Counted from the stretch's first letter, positions 14,284 to 21,508 are shown. The stretch: 24,168 bases of DNA from a virus (IMGVR_UViG_3300032093_000823:1-24168); one strand, 5' to 3'. Numbers and translations: made by a program. The notes: a model not told the origin generated them from the sequence alone.

Positions 14284-15350
14284 ATAAAAATAATATCTAA
14301 ATGATTGTTTGTAAAATATCTATCAATGCTCTTTAAGCACCCAGTTCGATGTTCATATTCATATTTTACCAAATCATTTAAGTCTTTTACTTTTTTAACC
14401 GGTATGGAATAATCCTTAAGAAATTTATCCCACATAAATACAGTTTGACCAGATTTAAGTTTTTCAATCATTCTAGTTTTTCCTTCAATATCATTATCAA
14501 AGAAATACCTTGCTGTTGGAATTTCATTAAATTCTAGGATCTGTTTTTTAACACCAGTTAGGCCAATTGAATTAGTCATAAACATTGCATCAATAGGCCC
14601 TTCAAAGATTGTAAAGTCTCTACTTAAATCAGCTGATAAAATTCCAAATAACATTGATATCTTATTAAGATTATCAAGATCTTCTTCTGATACTGTCAAC
14701 GGTTTCTTTAACCTATCATAAATCCGTTGAATATTCCACGTTTTATATTTAGGACCAGTGCCTTCTAAATCGCGAGTTTGAAACCCGACTACCTTACCAT
14801 TTGGTGTAAGATTAAAAACATAAAGTTCTTTTCTACGCGGGTCATAACCAAATTGATTCGTTTTATGTTGTAGCAATCTACTCTTAAGATAAGGGTATGC
14901 CCTGTATGTTAATGAATTAATTGGATAGACATTAAAGCCTACTGCCAATTCATCAAATGTTAACGCCAATTCCTTTATCTTATCAAATAAGTAAAAATCA
15001 AGCGATTCACCTAAAGAAAACGATTTCTTATTTTCTTTAATATAGTTAAGTACCTCAACACGGTCTTCACCTTCAAAGTTAGAATTAAAGTCTTTAAGAA
15101 AAATATCTAGAGAAACGTGAGCAGAACAATTATAACAGTGAACAAAGAGATCATTCCAATACAAGTTACCCCTCTTTTTATTAGGGCTTGTTGTTGAATC
15201 TCCACAATAAGGGCATGCAAAATTTAACCGATCCCGCCCTTCAAGTATTCTTCTTTTTTCAGGATGAGAATGGCTATTATGAAGAACTCGGACTATCTTA
15301 TCGATAATCCGAGTCTTCATGTCAGAAGATATCATAACTTCTGTAGCCAT
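14280..15350 (-). CDS. DNA primase, T4 gp61-like, 356 aa
   Basis: The enzyme would synthesise RNA primers on the lagging strand with the replicative helicase. The N-terminal zinc-binding domain has CPYCGDSTTS at 46-55 and HCYNC at 71-75, giving four Cys ligands (46, 49, 72, 75). The TOPRIM catalytic core is visible as FEGPIDAMF at 249-257 (acidic Glu250), FFDND at 283-287, and KDLNDLV at 322-328. The length is close to T4 gp61 (about 342). It starts 4 bases after the gp32-like stop and ends overlapping the 73-aa gene by four bases, so it is part of the replication cassette. Lack of a Walker ATPase shows the helicase is a separate gene, as in T4 and unlike T7. Confidence 0.9.
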   Translation of the reverse strand: MATEVMISSDMKTRIIDKIVRVLHNSHSHPEKRRILEGRDRLNFACPYCGDSTTSPNKKRGNLYWNDLFVHCYNCSAHVSLDIFLKDFNSNFEGEDRVEVLNYIKENKKSFSLGESLDFYLFDKIKELALTFDELAVGFNVYPINSLTYRAYPYLKSRLLQHKTNQFGYDPRRKELYVFNLTPNGKVVGFQTRDLEGTGPKYKTWNIQRIYDRLKKPLTVSEEDLDNLNKISMLFGILSADLSRDFTIFEGPIDAMFMTNSIGLTGVKKQILEFNEIPTARYFFDNDIEGKTRMIEKLKSGQTVFMWDKFLKDYSIPVKKVKDLNDLVKYEYEHRTGCLKSIDRYFTNNHLDIIFI

Positions 15351-15354
15351 AGGA

Positions 15355-16269
15355 TTAGAGATCTAATCCGTTAATGAAATCATCAAAGTCTTCACCGCCT
15401 TCAGATGTTGGTACTTCATCAGTATCAAAATTCTCTTGAGCAGTTTCTACCTTAGGGGCAGGTTTAGGTGCAGCTTTAGGTGCAGCCTTAGAACCTGAAG
15501 TAAGAGTATCAATCGAAGAACCTGGTGAAGAATACTGAGAAATTACATTCATTACTTTATTTCTCTGTTCATCGTTCCATGATTTATAATCAAAGTTAGC
15601 AAGATCAGGAGCATCTTTAAGATAATCCAAAATCATTTTGCGACCTTCATTAGTATCGGTTACATTTTCACCATTAATGGTCATAGCAGAACGAGAACCT
15701 TGGAATTTACATGAATCGTAATTAGGATAACCACCTTTCTTAGAAAGAACTAATTCAAAGTTTTTACCTTCAAACGGATCAAATACTTGAGTAGGTTCAT
15801 CAAATTGTGGATTTAGTTCTTCATCAATTTTAGCCTTAATCTTATATCCAAATTTGAATACTTTGATTTGACCTTCAAGATCACGATTTTGTGGATCTTT
15901 TACGATTTGAACAAGTGCATAGAATACCTCCCTGCGCTTTAAACTTTCGGACATCTTTTTATCTACAGCGGATTCACTGTTACGAAGCTTAAAGAACATA
16001 TCCTGTACTGGACATTTCTCGCCTACAGTAGATGGAGAATCTGCATAGAAACCATTTCCGTCTCGGTCTTCTAACCAATAAACGAATTTGCGAACGAAAG
16101 GTTTGCGGGGATTTTTAATATTAGGTAAGAACCTAAGTAGAGAACGGTATGTACCGTCTTGCCCTTGATCGGGCTTTGGGGAATAAAGATCGCTGCCTCC
16201 GCCTGAAGGGCGATCTCCTGTGTCGAGGTCGTTAACACTCACACTGAAAATGTCGAATTCATTTGCCAT
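15355..16269 (-). CDS. Single-stranded DNA-binding protein, T4 gp32-like, 304 aa
   Basis: Coats ssDNA during replication and recombination and organises the UvsX/UvsY machinery. Length matches T4 gp32 (301 aa). The core contains YRSLLRFLPN at 41-50, KFVYWLEDRDGNGFY at 61-75, CPVQDMFFKL at 86-95 and QIKVFKFGYKIKAKI at 134-148, a pattern typical of the gp32 OB fold. Then comes an Ala/Pro/Lys linker (PKAAPKPAPK) and an acidic C-terminal tail (EDFDDFINGLDL), the usual site for partner proteins. Unlike T4 gp32 there is no zinc site: only Cys86 and Cys187 and no His are present. A 172-base leader with repeated CTTAAAAA-type elements precedes it and may mediate autoregulation. The primase gene follows after 4 bases. 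Confidence 0.88.
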   Translation of the reverse strand: MANEFDIFSVSVNDLDTGDRPSGGGSDLYSPKPDQGQDGTYRSLLRFLPNIKNPRKPFVRKFVYWLEDRDGNGFYADSPSTVGEKCPVQDMFFKLRNSESAVDKKMSESLKRREVFYALVQIVKDPQNRDLEGQIKVFKFGYKIKAKIDEELNPQFDEPTQVFDPFEGKNFELVLSKKGGYPNYDSCKFQGSRSAMTINGENVTDTNEGRKMILDYLKDAPDLANFDYKSWNDEQRNKVMNVISQYSSPGSSIDTLTSGSKAAPKAAPKPAPKVETAQENFDTDEVPTSEGGEDFDDFINGLDL

Positions 16270-16441
16270 TTTAGTTGCCTTTTTTTAAGTTTTGTTTTTA
16301 AGTTAATTAAAAGCATAACTTAGCATTGCCTATTTACGTGCCCGGGATTGCCAATAAAAACTCTGCCTTGTTAATGCCAGTTACAAATTCCCTGATAAAT
16401 CAGTTCCTTTGTTATTTATATATTCACAACGGTACTTAGTT
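16270..16441 (-). promoter_or_regulatory. Leader of gp32-like gene, candidate autogenous operator
   Basis: This 172-base gap is the longest non-coding stretch in the window. Just before the ATG the minus strand carries two exact copies of AACTTAAAAA (16295-16304 and 16282-16291) 13 bases apart, then AAAGG, then 9 bases to ATG. AAGTTA and TAACTT arms around 16301-16322 can form a small hairpin, and CTGATTTATCAG around 16392-16403 a second. T4 gene 32 mRNA is repressed by its own product through a folded element plus unstructured repeats near the start site. The layout here is similar, but no pseudoknot could be established. Confidence 0.45.
16415..16422 (-). promoter_or_regulatory. TATATAAA/TATAAATA promoter-like box upstream of gp32-like gene
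   Basis: The minus strand reads GAATATATAAATAAC, containing both TATATAAA and an exact TATAAATA (16413-16420). It lies about 145 bases before the gp32-like ATG, so a transcript from here would carry most of the leader. The GAATATATAAA core equals that before the 943-aa gene. Confidence 0.45.
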
Positions 16442-16729
16442 TCAGAGAATGTTTAGATTTTTATCAATAAGTATTCCTACTACATCAATGTCTCTAATAC
16501 TAAATACTTTTTCATCATTAACTGTAAATTCAGTACCAGCCAGATCATGAAAAAGAATTCTGCAGCCAACCTGGATATCTTCATCGGTAACATCAGGTCC
16601 TACCGATATGACAGTTCCTGAATAAGGTGGAGCATGCTGCCCTTCCAATTTAGGTACATAAATTAGACCTATCTTTTCAGGATATTCATCTTTTTTAAGA
16701 AATATTCTATTTTTTATCGCGTTTATCAT
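16442..16729 (-). CDS. GroES-like co-chaperonin, 95 aa
   Basis: Cpn10-fold protein with the size of bacterial GroES (about 97 aa). Visible features are IKNRIFLKKDEYPEKIG at 5-21 (the first strand and the region before the mobile loop), GLIYVPKLEGQHAPPYSGTV at about 21-40 (mobile loop and the start of the barrel), ISVGPDVTDEDIQVGCRILF at 41-60, and GTEFTVNDEKVFSIRDIDVVG near the C-terminus, matching the family's V-x-x-G and (I)RE-DI(L/V) endings. In T4-like phages the analogue gp31 adapts host GroEL to fold the major capsid protein. It lies 172 bases before the gp32-like gene and 66 bases after the resolvase, with AT-rich flanks (minus TTTTATATATAGAG at about 16757-16770) that could hold its own promoter. 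Confidence 0.88.
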   Translation of the reverse strand: MINAIKNRIFLKKDEYPEKIGLIYVPKLEGQHAPPYSGTVISVGPDVTDEDIQVGCRILFHDLAGTEFTVNDEKVFSIRDIDVVGILIDKNLNIL

Positions 16730-16795
16730 ATGAATCTGAAACTAAGTTAAAAACTCTATATATAAAATTTATCTGATTAGTTGAAAGAATAGTAT

Positions 16796-17452
16796 TTATT
16801 TACTAGTGGTTTGAGAGTTAAGGATGAAGTATGCATCTACAAGGTCATCGAGTGGTTTTGGAATTTTTTGACTGTAATCTTTTCCTTGTACATATTTCCA
16901 TAATTTTGTATTTCTTAGATCTTTATCATTAAGGACATCATCCTGGAATGCTTTAATCATAAAATGTTTATTTGCATTTCCTTTACCTGCTAACTTCTTT
17001 ACATGCGAAGGCTGAAAAATTGATATCTTTTCAGATCCATAAGTATTTAGTAAAGCTGCTCTTAGGAATGAATTGTATTGTACAATGTCAATAAAAGAAT
17101 TCCCAGTTGAACCATAAGAGAATCCCTCTAGTGATACATGAGTATCATCAGTTCCAAAAAATGTTATAAGAGAATTTGAAATAAGGTCTGCGATAGATTT
17201 ACAGTCTTCAAGCTTTTCCCTTTCCCTGACGAGAAATGAATCTGCCATAACGTTACGAAAATAAGGAAATCCTAAAATTGTTCTATCATCAATTAGTTCT
17301 TTATGAACCTCAAATGCCTTTGGCATTTTTTTAGTATCATCCCAGATACGGTCTCCAAAATTAAAAAATGAAATGAAGACATATTTGCCTTCATGATTCT
17401 TTATACATACAGCTGGACTATTCAGCGAAAAATCAATACCTATTCTTAGCAC
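16796..17452 (-). CDS. RuvC-like Holliday-junction resolvase, 218 aa
   Basis: RNase H-fold nuclease of the RuvC type. The four acidic positions are in place: GIDFS with Asp7 at the end of the first strand, SLEGFSYG with Glu109, and DDLVDAYF with Asp203 and Asp206 on the last helix. FQPSHVKKLAGKGNANK at 146-162 matches the RuvC segment before the final helix. The role would be cutting branched DNA before packaging, the job of gp49 (endonuclease VII) in T4. The start is GTG: Asp7 needs this N-terminus and an in-frame stop lies a few codons upstream. Residues 30-90 are longer than in E. coli RuvC. It lies 11 bases after the 117-aa gene and 66 bases before the co-chaperonin gene. Confidence 0.8.
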   Translation of the reverse strand: MLRIGIDFSLNSPAVCIKNHEGKYVFISFFNFGDRIWDDTKKMPKAFEVHKELIDDRTILGFPYFRNVMADSFLVREREKLEDCKSIADLISNSLITFFGTDDTHVSLEGFSYGSTGNSFIDIVQYNSFLRAALLNTYGSEKISIFQPSHVKKLAGKGNANKHFMIKAFQDDVLNDKDLRNTKLWKYVQGKDYSQKIPKPLDDLVDAYFILNSQTTSK

Positions 17453-17463
17453 AAAAATTTAGA

Positions 17464-17817
17464 TTAGAGTCTCTTACCTAATACTGCACCTAATGCAGCA
17501 CCAACAAGTCGACTAGTTAATAGATCATAAAGAGCGCCTTTTTCAATTCCTAAGACTTTACAAATGGCTTCACCAATACTTTTACCTAACGCAAAACCAG
17601 TAAGACCCCCAAAGATTGATCCTAAGATCCCTTCGTTGACAATCTCTTCAACAATTTCGTCAAGATTTTGTCCATTGTTATGGGCGTCTACAATTCTTTG
17701 TACTGCTTCATCAATAGCTGCATTCTGTTCTTCTGATAATTCTGATTCATTTAAGACCTTTAATAGATCATCAGTATCAGCCTTGGATTCAATTATGTAG
17801 TCTTTAAAGGTTTTCAT
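17464..17817 (-). CDS. 117-aa protein with targeting-like N-terminus and glycine-zipper C-terminus
   Basis: The N-terminus MKTFKDYIIE is strikingly close to the T4 IPIII capsid-targeting sequence (MKTYQEFIAE, from memory), with IIE-S as a fitting prohead-protease site. Residues 15-62 are acidic and helical. Residues 64-117 are a glycine-zipper region (GSIFGGLTGFALGKSIG, then VGAALGAVLGKRL), hydrophobic enough to insert into or associate with membranes. There is no signal peptide. A capsid-internal protein that meets the cell membrane on DNA entry is an attractive inference; a membrane-associated lysis or superinfection protein is the alternative. It follows the tail-tube-like gene by 22 bases and precedes the resolvase by 11. 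Confidence 0.6.
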   Translation of the reverse strand: MKTFKDYIIESKADTDDLLKVLNESELSEEQNAAIDEAVQRIVDAHNNGQNLDEIVEEIVNEGILGSIFGGLTGFALGKSIGEAICKVLGIEKGALYDLLTSRLVGAALGAVLGKRL

Positions 17818-17832
17818 CTGTTCTTTATTTAA

Positions 17833-17840
17833 TTATATAT
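17833..17840 (-). promoter_or_regulatory. ATATATAA box before the 117-aa gene
   Basis: The minus strand reads TAATATATAATTAAATAAAG with the box 15 bases upstream of the ATG at 17817, touching the stop of the tail-tube-like gene. It is a weaker match to the TATATAAA boxes at 9401, 12078 and 16415, and could be chance in AT-rich DNA. Confidence 0.25.
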
Positions 17841-18394
17841 TAGACAAGATCTACCTTGAATTCAAGGAAGTTATGGTGGAATACCATGTCAAAGGTTTGG
17901 AACTCTACTGTGTTACTTGAAAAATTAAGATCCAGGTTACTAACGCTGATCCAAACCATCTGTCTTAGCTTAACAGTAACGAGTACATTTCCTTCACCAT
18001 CTAGCATCTGTATACCATTTCCTTCTGGTACATGGGATGTCTTACCACTTAGATTATAGTAATAATTAAAAGTATCAATAGCCATCCAATAATTAATCCA
18101 ACCATCAAACGCCTGCATCGTAACAGTAAACTCGCTTTCATAAAGTTCTTCCACCGGTAAACTTGATCTATAACCCCTAGTATAACCTGGGTAATTATTT
18201 TGTTCAGTTGGAGTATAAGACGGTCCTGGTAAATTTATAGATTGAATACCATAGTTAAAATAGTCAATTGGTTCTTTAATAAGTCCACCAGGCATCCTAT
18301 TAAAGTAAGGTCTATACTTATCCGCAATTACTGGAGGAATAAAGTTTCTAGGAAACGAAAATCTAAATTGGTTATTTCTTGCACTGAGTAGCAT
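17840..18394 (-). CDS. Tail-tube-like protein (gp19/gp54 type), 184 aa
   Basis: Size and strand pattern fit the tail-tube fold shared by phage tube and baseplate-tube proteins. Near the N-terminus YGIQSINLPGPSY (48-60) resembles the strand and loop before the tube insertion. The middle has VEELYESEFTVTMQAFDGWI (81-100), like the E-x-TVTF followed by a D-x-W helix of tube proteins. The C-terminal half has VTVKLRQMVWISVSNLDLNF then TVEFQTFDMVFHHNFLEFKV, the usual paired strands ending in a T-F-x-V-x-F segment. T4 gp19 is 163 aa. It follows two structural genes and precedes the DNA metabolism block. Whether it is the main tube or a baseplate tube protein cannot be decided; the fold assignment itself is moderate. 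Confidence 0.5.
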   Translation of the reverse strand: MLLSARNNQFRFSFPRNFIPPVIADKYRPYFNRMPGGLIKEPIDYFNYGIQSINLPGPSYTPTEQNNYPGYTRGYRSSLPVEELYESEFTVTMQAFDGWINYWMAIDTFNYYYNLSGKTSHVPEGNGIQMLDGEGNVLVTVKLRQMVWISVSNLDLNFSSNTVEFQTFDMVFHHNFLEFKVDLV

Positions 18395-18404
18395 ATCTTA
18401 ATCT

Positions 18405-19349
18405 TTATTGAATACTGTTTGCACCGCTTGTAAAACCGTTTGCACCGCTTGTAAAACCGTTTCCGCCCCCTGTAAAACCACCTAAGCCGCTTAATCCAGA
18501 TGTTACTTGATTAACACCGGGTATTGTCTTAATTAATTGTTTAGCTGCTTGTGTAAAAAATGCCTTTTGCTTAGCAGCAGTTGAAGCAGTTTCTTTTACT
18601 TTATTAATTGACTCAATCTGTTGTCTTTGATATTTTACAAGTTCCTCTGCCTGCTGAGCGGCAGTAGCCTGAGATAATAAAGCCTCGGCTGTAGCTGATC
18701 CTAATTTTTCACTCAATGTAGCAACTTCATTTGAAAGATTTTGATTACTTTCTTTAAGAGAGCCAATTACAACGGTTTGCTCATTTATTAATTGATCTTT
18801 TTGTTGTATGTCAGCTGTCAATTTTTCAACTTGACTTTGTAAGGATGCAATTTCTTTTGAATATTGTAACCTAGCTTCTTCTAATTGAGTACTCAAAGAA
18901 ACCTTAGGTTCTTCTGTAAATGACAAGAATGTTCCTGTGTATAAAACCGATTCATCAGATTCTCCACTAGGATCAACCATTTTAGTTGAGATATAAAAGT
19001 TTCTGTTATCTAAAGCAAGAATTTTTTTGGCATCATCACTGTCTATTCTAAAAAGAACTTGACCTGACGCCATATCAACATTTTGAACATTTGTATAATT
19101 AGGAATTCTAATTTCATCCTTCTCTCCAATGAATACCATATAAAGAGTACCTACATTACTAAGATCAATCGGAGTATTAACGCCATCAGTTTCATCAAAG
19201 ATTGTAAAAATAAAATAGTCGTCAAATGGCGATATCTTAATTGTACCTTCACCCTGTGATTTAGGTTCTTCGTTTACTGAAAGATTGACAAACCTCTTAT
19301 AAACCTGAGTCTCTTTCTCCGATAATGGTATTTCTGTATTAACTGCCAT
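18405..19349 (-). CDS. Beta-domain plus coiled-coil structural protein, 314 aa
   Basis: Not a named family that I can recognise. Residues 1-150 look like an all-beta domain (IKISPFDDYFIFTIFDE at 37-53, TLYMVFIGEKDEIRI at 68-82, FYISTKMVDPSGESDESVLY at 118-137), comparable in layout to the N-terminal domains of baseplate upper proteins (BppU type). Residues about 153-260 are a long coiled coil with heptad spacing (LEEARLQYSKEIASLQSQVE, then further Gln/Leu/Glu heptads). The C-terminus is Gly/Asn/Ser-rich with a tandem GFTSGAN repeat. A trimeric connector or tape-like stalk in the baseplate is plausible. It starts 1 base after the 453-aa stop and ends 10 bases before the tail-tube-like gene. 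Confidence 0.65.
   Translation of the reverse strand: MAVNTEIPLSEKETQVYKRFVNLSVNEEPKSQGEGTIKISPFDDYFIFTIFDETDGVNTPIDLSNVGTLYMVFIGEKDEIRIPNYTNVQNVDMASGQVLFRIDSDDAKKILALDNRNFYISTKMVDPSGESDESVLYTGTFLSFTEEPKVSLSTQLEEARLQYSKEIASLQSQVEKLTADIQQKDQLINEQTVVIGSLKESNQNLSNEVATLSEKLGSATAEALLSQATAAQQAEELVKYQRQQIESINKVKETASTAAKQKAFFTQAAKQLIKTIPGVNQVTSGLSGLGGFTGGGNGFTSGANGFTSGANSIQ
18418..18480 (-). repeat. 21-base tandem repeat, two exact copies and one diverged
   Basis: Exact copies at 18418-18438 and 18439-18459 (plus strand tttgcaccgcttgtaaaaccg), with a diverged third at 18460-18480, encode the GFTSGAN repeats at the C-terminus of the 314-aa protein. The exact identity implies a recent duplication. Confidence 0.85.
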
Positions 19350-19350
19350 C

Positions 19351-20712
19351 TTATTCAGTAATGTTTTGTATTTTTGCAGGTGATATTGCAGCTTTAATAT
19401 TTATCCTATCTCTAAAACTAGTAACATACTTAGTCTTTACCACCAATTTCTCTGTGATTTGTTCAGAGGTATTTGCACGGTTATTACCAGATCCTGTTGA
19501 TACAATAATGTTTCTTCCATCGTCTGGTGCAATCTGATTAACTACGTTTGCAACAGTAGGAACCGTTCCTAAATTAATCTTCATTAATCTTCTTCCGTAC
19601 TTCTTAACATCAAATGAAGTTAATCTAGCATTCTTAATGATTTGAGAATTATCGGCTCTATTATAAAGTCTCAGTACATAATTAATTGCAAATGATACCG
19701 CTATTCCACTATTAAGAACAATCGGTCTATACAGGATAGGATTATCAAAATCATTAGTTTGTGAAACTATTTGATTGTTTGTTTGAATATAAGTATTTCC
19801 TATCTGTTCACTTAATGTAATTTCATGAAATACCACATAGTTACCACCGGCCGAATTAAGTTCGGCAATAAGATTAGAAAGAGAAGAACCGTTTACTAAC
19901 CCGGTCAATTCAAAATAGTCTCCAACCGGCGATTCAATTACACTTGCATATAGATAATCATAAATATCTCTATTAAGAATCGTATATGCATTAATTTCTT
20001 TTACTTCATAAAAGCTATATGCATTAACAGTCTGTGTACTTAAAATGCCTAATGCTCTAATAGTTAAAGTAGGACTGGTAATAAATCCTAATCCTTCAGT
20101 TAACTTATATCCTAATCCATTTGATACATTAGGATTAAAATTCTGACTTATGTTATAAAGAGATGGTACTCTCCATTCAATATAAGTAGAATATAACTTA
20201 TCAGCAATAAGAAGTGGATCAGGATTAAAAACCGGAGTATCGGTCTTTAGAAAGTTTATTGAAGAAAGTACGATGTCATCACCATTTCTCTTTTGTGTAG
20301 TGACATCAAAAATAATACCATCATAATCTTCAAAGGAAAACCCTGCAACAAAATGTACTCTTACCTTATCATATTCAATATTTAGGTTAGGTGAAAATGT
20401 TTGTAATAACTGAGGTGTTGGCGTTAATTCAGGATCATAATCATTATAAGGTACACCTATACTAGTGTCAAGATAAACATATTGAGATTTAGCAGCATTA
20501 ATAGGTACAGCAGAGATATCTCTATAATTACCCATTGTAGCAGCAACAGTATCTGTATTAAAGAAATAAGAACCGTTTGTATAACCATCTCTCATTATCT
20601 CAATAGGATAGGTTCCGGTATTAAAAGTATTTGGACCAGGGTTGGCCTGGTCAATGTAAATATACTCGACGAGAATGCTATCCGATAGTTGTATAAATTT
20701 AGATGATTCCAT
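19351..20712 (-). CDS. Structural protein of unknown family, 453 aa
   Basis: Not recognised. The protein is beta-rich, high in Asn, Ile, Thr and Tyr and with no Cys noticed, as is common in baseplate and neck components. It opens MESSKFIQLSDSILVEYIYI. Segments such as LTEGLGFITSPTLTIRALGI and VSFAINYVLRLYNRADNSQI resemble domains with long paired strands. The C-terminal part (from about 400) is more basic (KLVVKTKYVTSFRDRINIKA). The start context is AGAACAAATG without SD. It is almost fused to the 314-aa gene (stop and start separated by 1 base), so the products probably act in the same complex. Confidence 0.6.
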   Translation of the reverse strand: MESSKFIQLSDSILVEYIYIDQANPGPNTFNTGTYPIEIMRDGYTNGSYFFNTDTVAATMGNYRDISAVPINAAKSQYVYLDTSIGVPYNDYDPELTPTPQLLQTFSPNLNIEYDKVRVHFVAGFSFEDYDGIIFDVTTQKRNGDDIVLSSINFLKTDTPVFNPDPLLIADKLYSTYIEWRVPSLYNISQNFNPNVSNGLGYKLTEGLGFITSPTLTIRALGILSTQTVNAYSFYEVKEINAYTILNRDIYDYLYASVIESPVGDYFELTGLVNGSSLSNLIAELNSAGGNYVVFHEITLSEQIGNTYIQTNNQIVSQTNDFDNPILYRPIVLNSGIAVSFAINYVLRLYNRADNSQIIKNARLTSFDVKKYGRRLMKINLGTVPTVANVVNQIAPDDGRNIIVSTGSGNNRANTSEQITEKLVVKTKYVTSFRDRINIKAAISPAKIQNITE

Positions 20713-20725
20713 TTGTTCTATTTAT

Positions 20726-21508
20726 TTACCATTGAAGGAATTTAGGAGTATAGTTAATTCCTAAACCAACGTACGGTGAAAAACCACCAGATCCGATCCC
20801 ATAACCAATATGAAGACCAATTCCTACCGTTTTTCTACTTTTATATTGGATGTCTAATATGCCTGGTGATTTAGGATCAATCATTATTCCCTTAGCATCA
20901 TTGAATGTAGTACCTGGATAATCCGTTGAAAGATTTACAAAAACTTCCTTCGTTTTTTTATCTCTTAAAACGGATGCAGTTAACCAGATGTTTTGCTTAA
21001 GATCAATTACCGCATTTCCAAATCTTATAGAGTCTTCCTTTATGTAATATGGTAGTCCTACATTAATTGATCTGGAACTCTTACTCCAAGCGTTAGAAGA
21101 AGCTATGGTTGCAATAGAATTGAAATCGCCTAACACAGTATCTTTAACAATAACAGGAACATTAACAATTCTTTCTTCTATCTTTGTCTTAAACTTAATA
21201 ACAGTTACAGGCGGTCTATTCTTTTCAAAGTCTAATTCTTTTTTAGCTTCATCTAAGGTTAACGTTAAAGCCCTGATATCAGCAGCAGAATTACCCCACT
21301 TATTTTTATAGTTTCGGATTGTGTCTTGCTGTGCTTTATAATTATTCTCAATTCTAGTAATTTCACCTTTTGCTTTATTAGTGGCTTCGCACTGTCTTAA
21401 TAGCAAAATTAATAAAATAACAAAGGCACCTAAGATAATCATCCTGGTGTTTTTTGGATTAGTTAAAAATGACCACATTCCTTTTAATATGCTAATTACA
21501 TTTATCAT
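20726..21508 (-). CDS. Membrane-anchored coiled-coil/beta protein, spanin-like layout, 260 aa
   Basis: A short cytoplasmic N-terminus precedes a single transmembrane helix at about 22-38 (RMIILGAFVILLILLL). Then comes a coiled coil (about 45-100, rich in Lys, Glu, Asn), then a beta-rich C-terminal half ending GIGLHIGYGIGSGGFSPY (231-248) and a final aromatic NYTPKFLQW. The layout, inner-membrane anchor, periplasmic stalk, and a C-terminal part reminiscent of outer-membrane strands, fits a spanin-type lysis protein of a Gram-negative host, or the anchored DUF6808-like proteins of Bacteroidota phages. The Cys at 40 (LLRQC) does not form a proper lipobox. The ATG overlaps the upstream stop by four bases (ATGA). 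The function is inferred. Confidence 0.6.
   Translation of the reverse strand: MINVISILKGMWSFLTNPKNTRMIILGAFVILLILLLRQCEATNKAKGEITRIENNYKAQQDTIRNYKNKWGNSAADIRALTLTLDEAKKELDFEKNRPPVTVIKFKTKIEERIVNVPVIVKDTVLGDFNSIATIASSNAWSKSSRSINVGLPYYIKEDSIRFGNAVIDLKQNIWLTASVLRDKKTKEVFVNLSTDYPGTTFNDAKGIMIDPKSPGILDIQYKSRKTVGIGLHIGYGIGSGGFSPYVGLGINYTPKFLQW

Noticed and set aside
20726-21508. Lipoprotein signal at Cys40 of the membrane-anchored protein.
   Set aside because: The residues before Cys (LRQ) do not match a lipobox, and the hydrophobic helix is better read as an uncleaved anchor.
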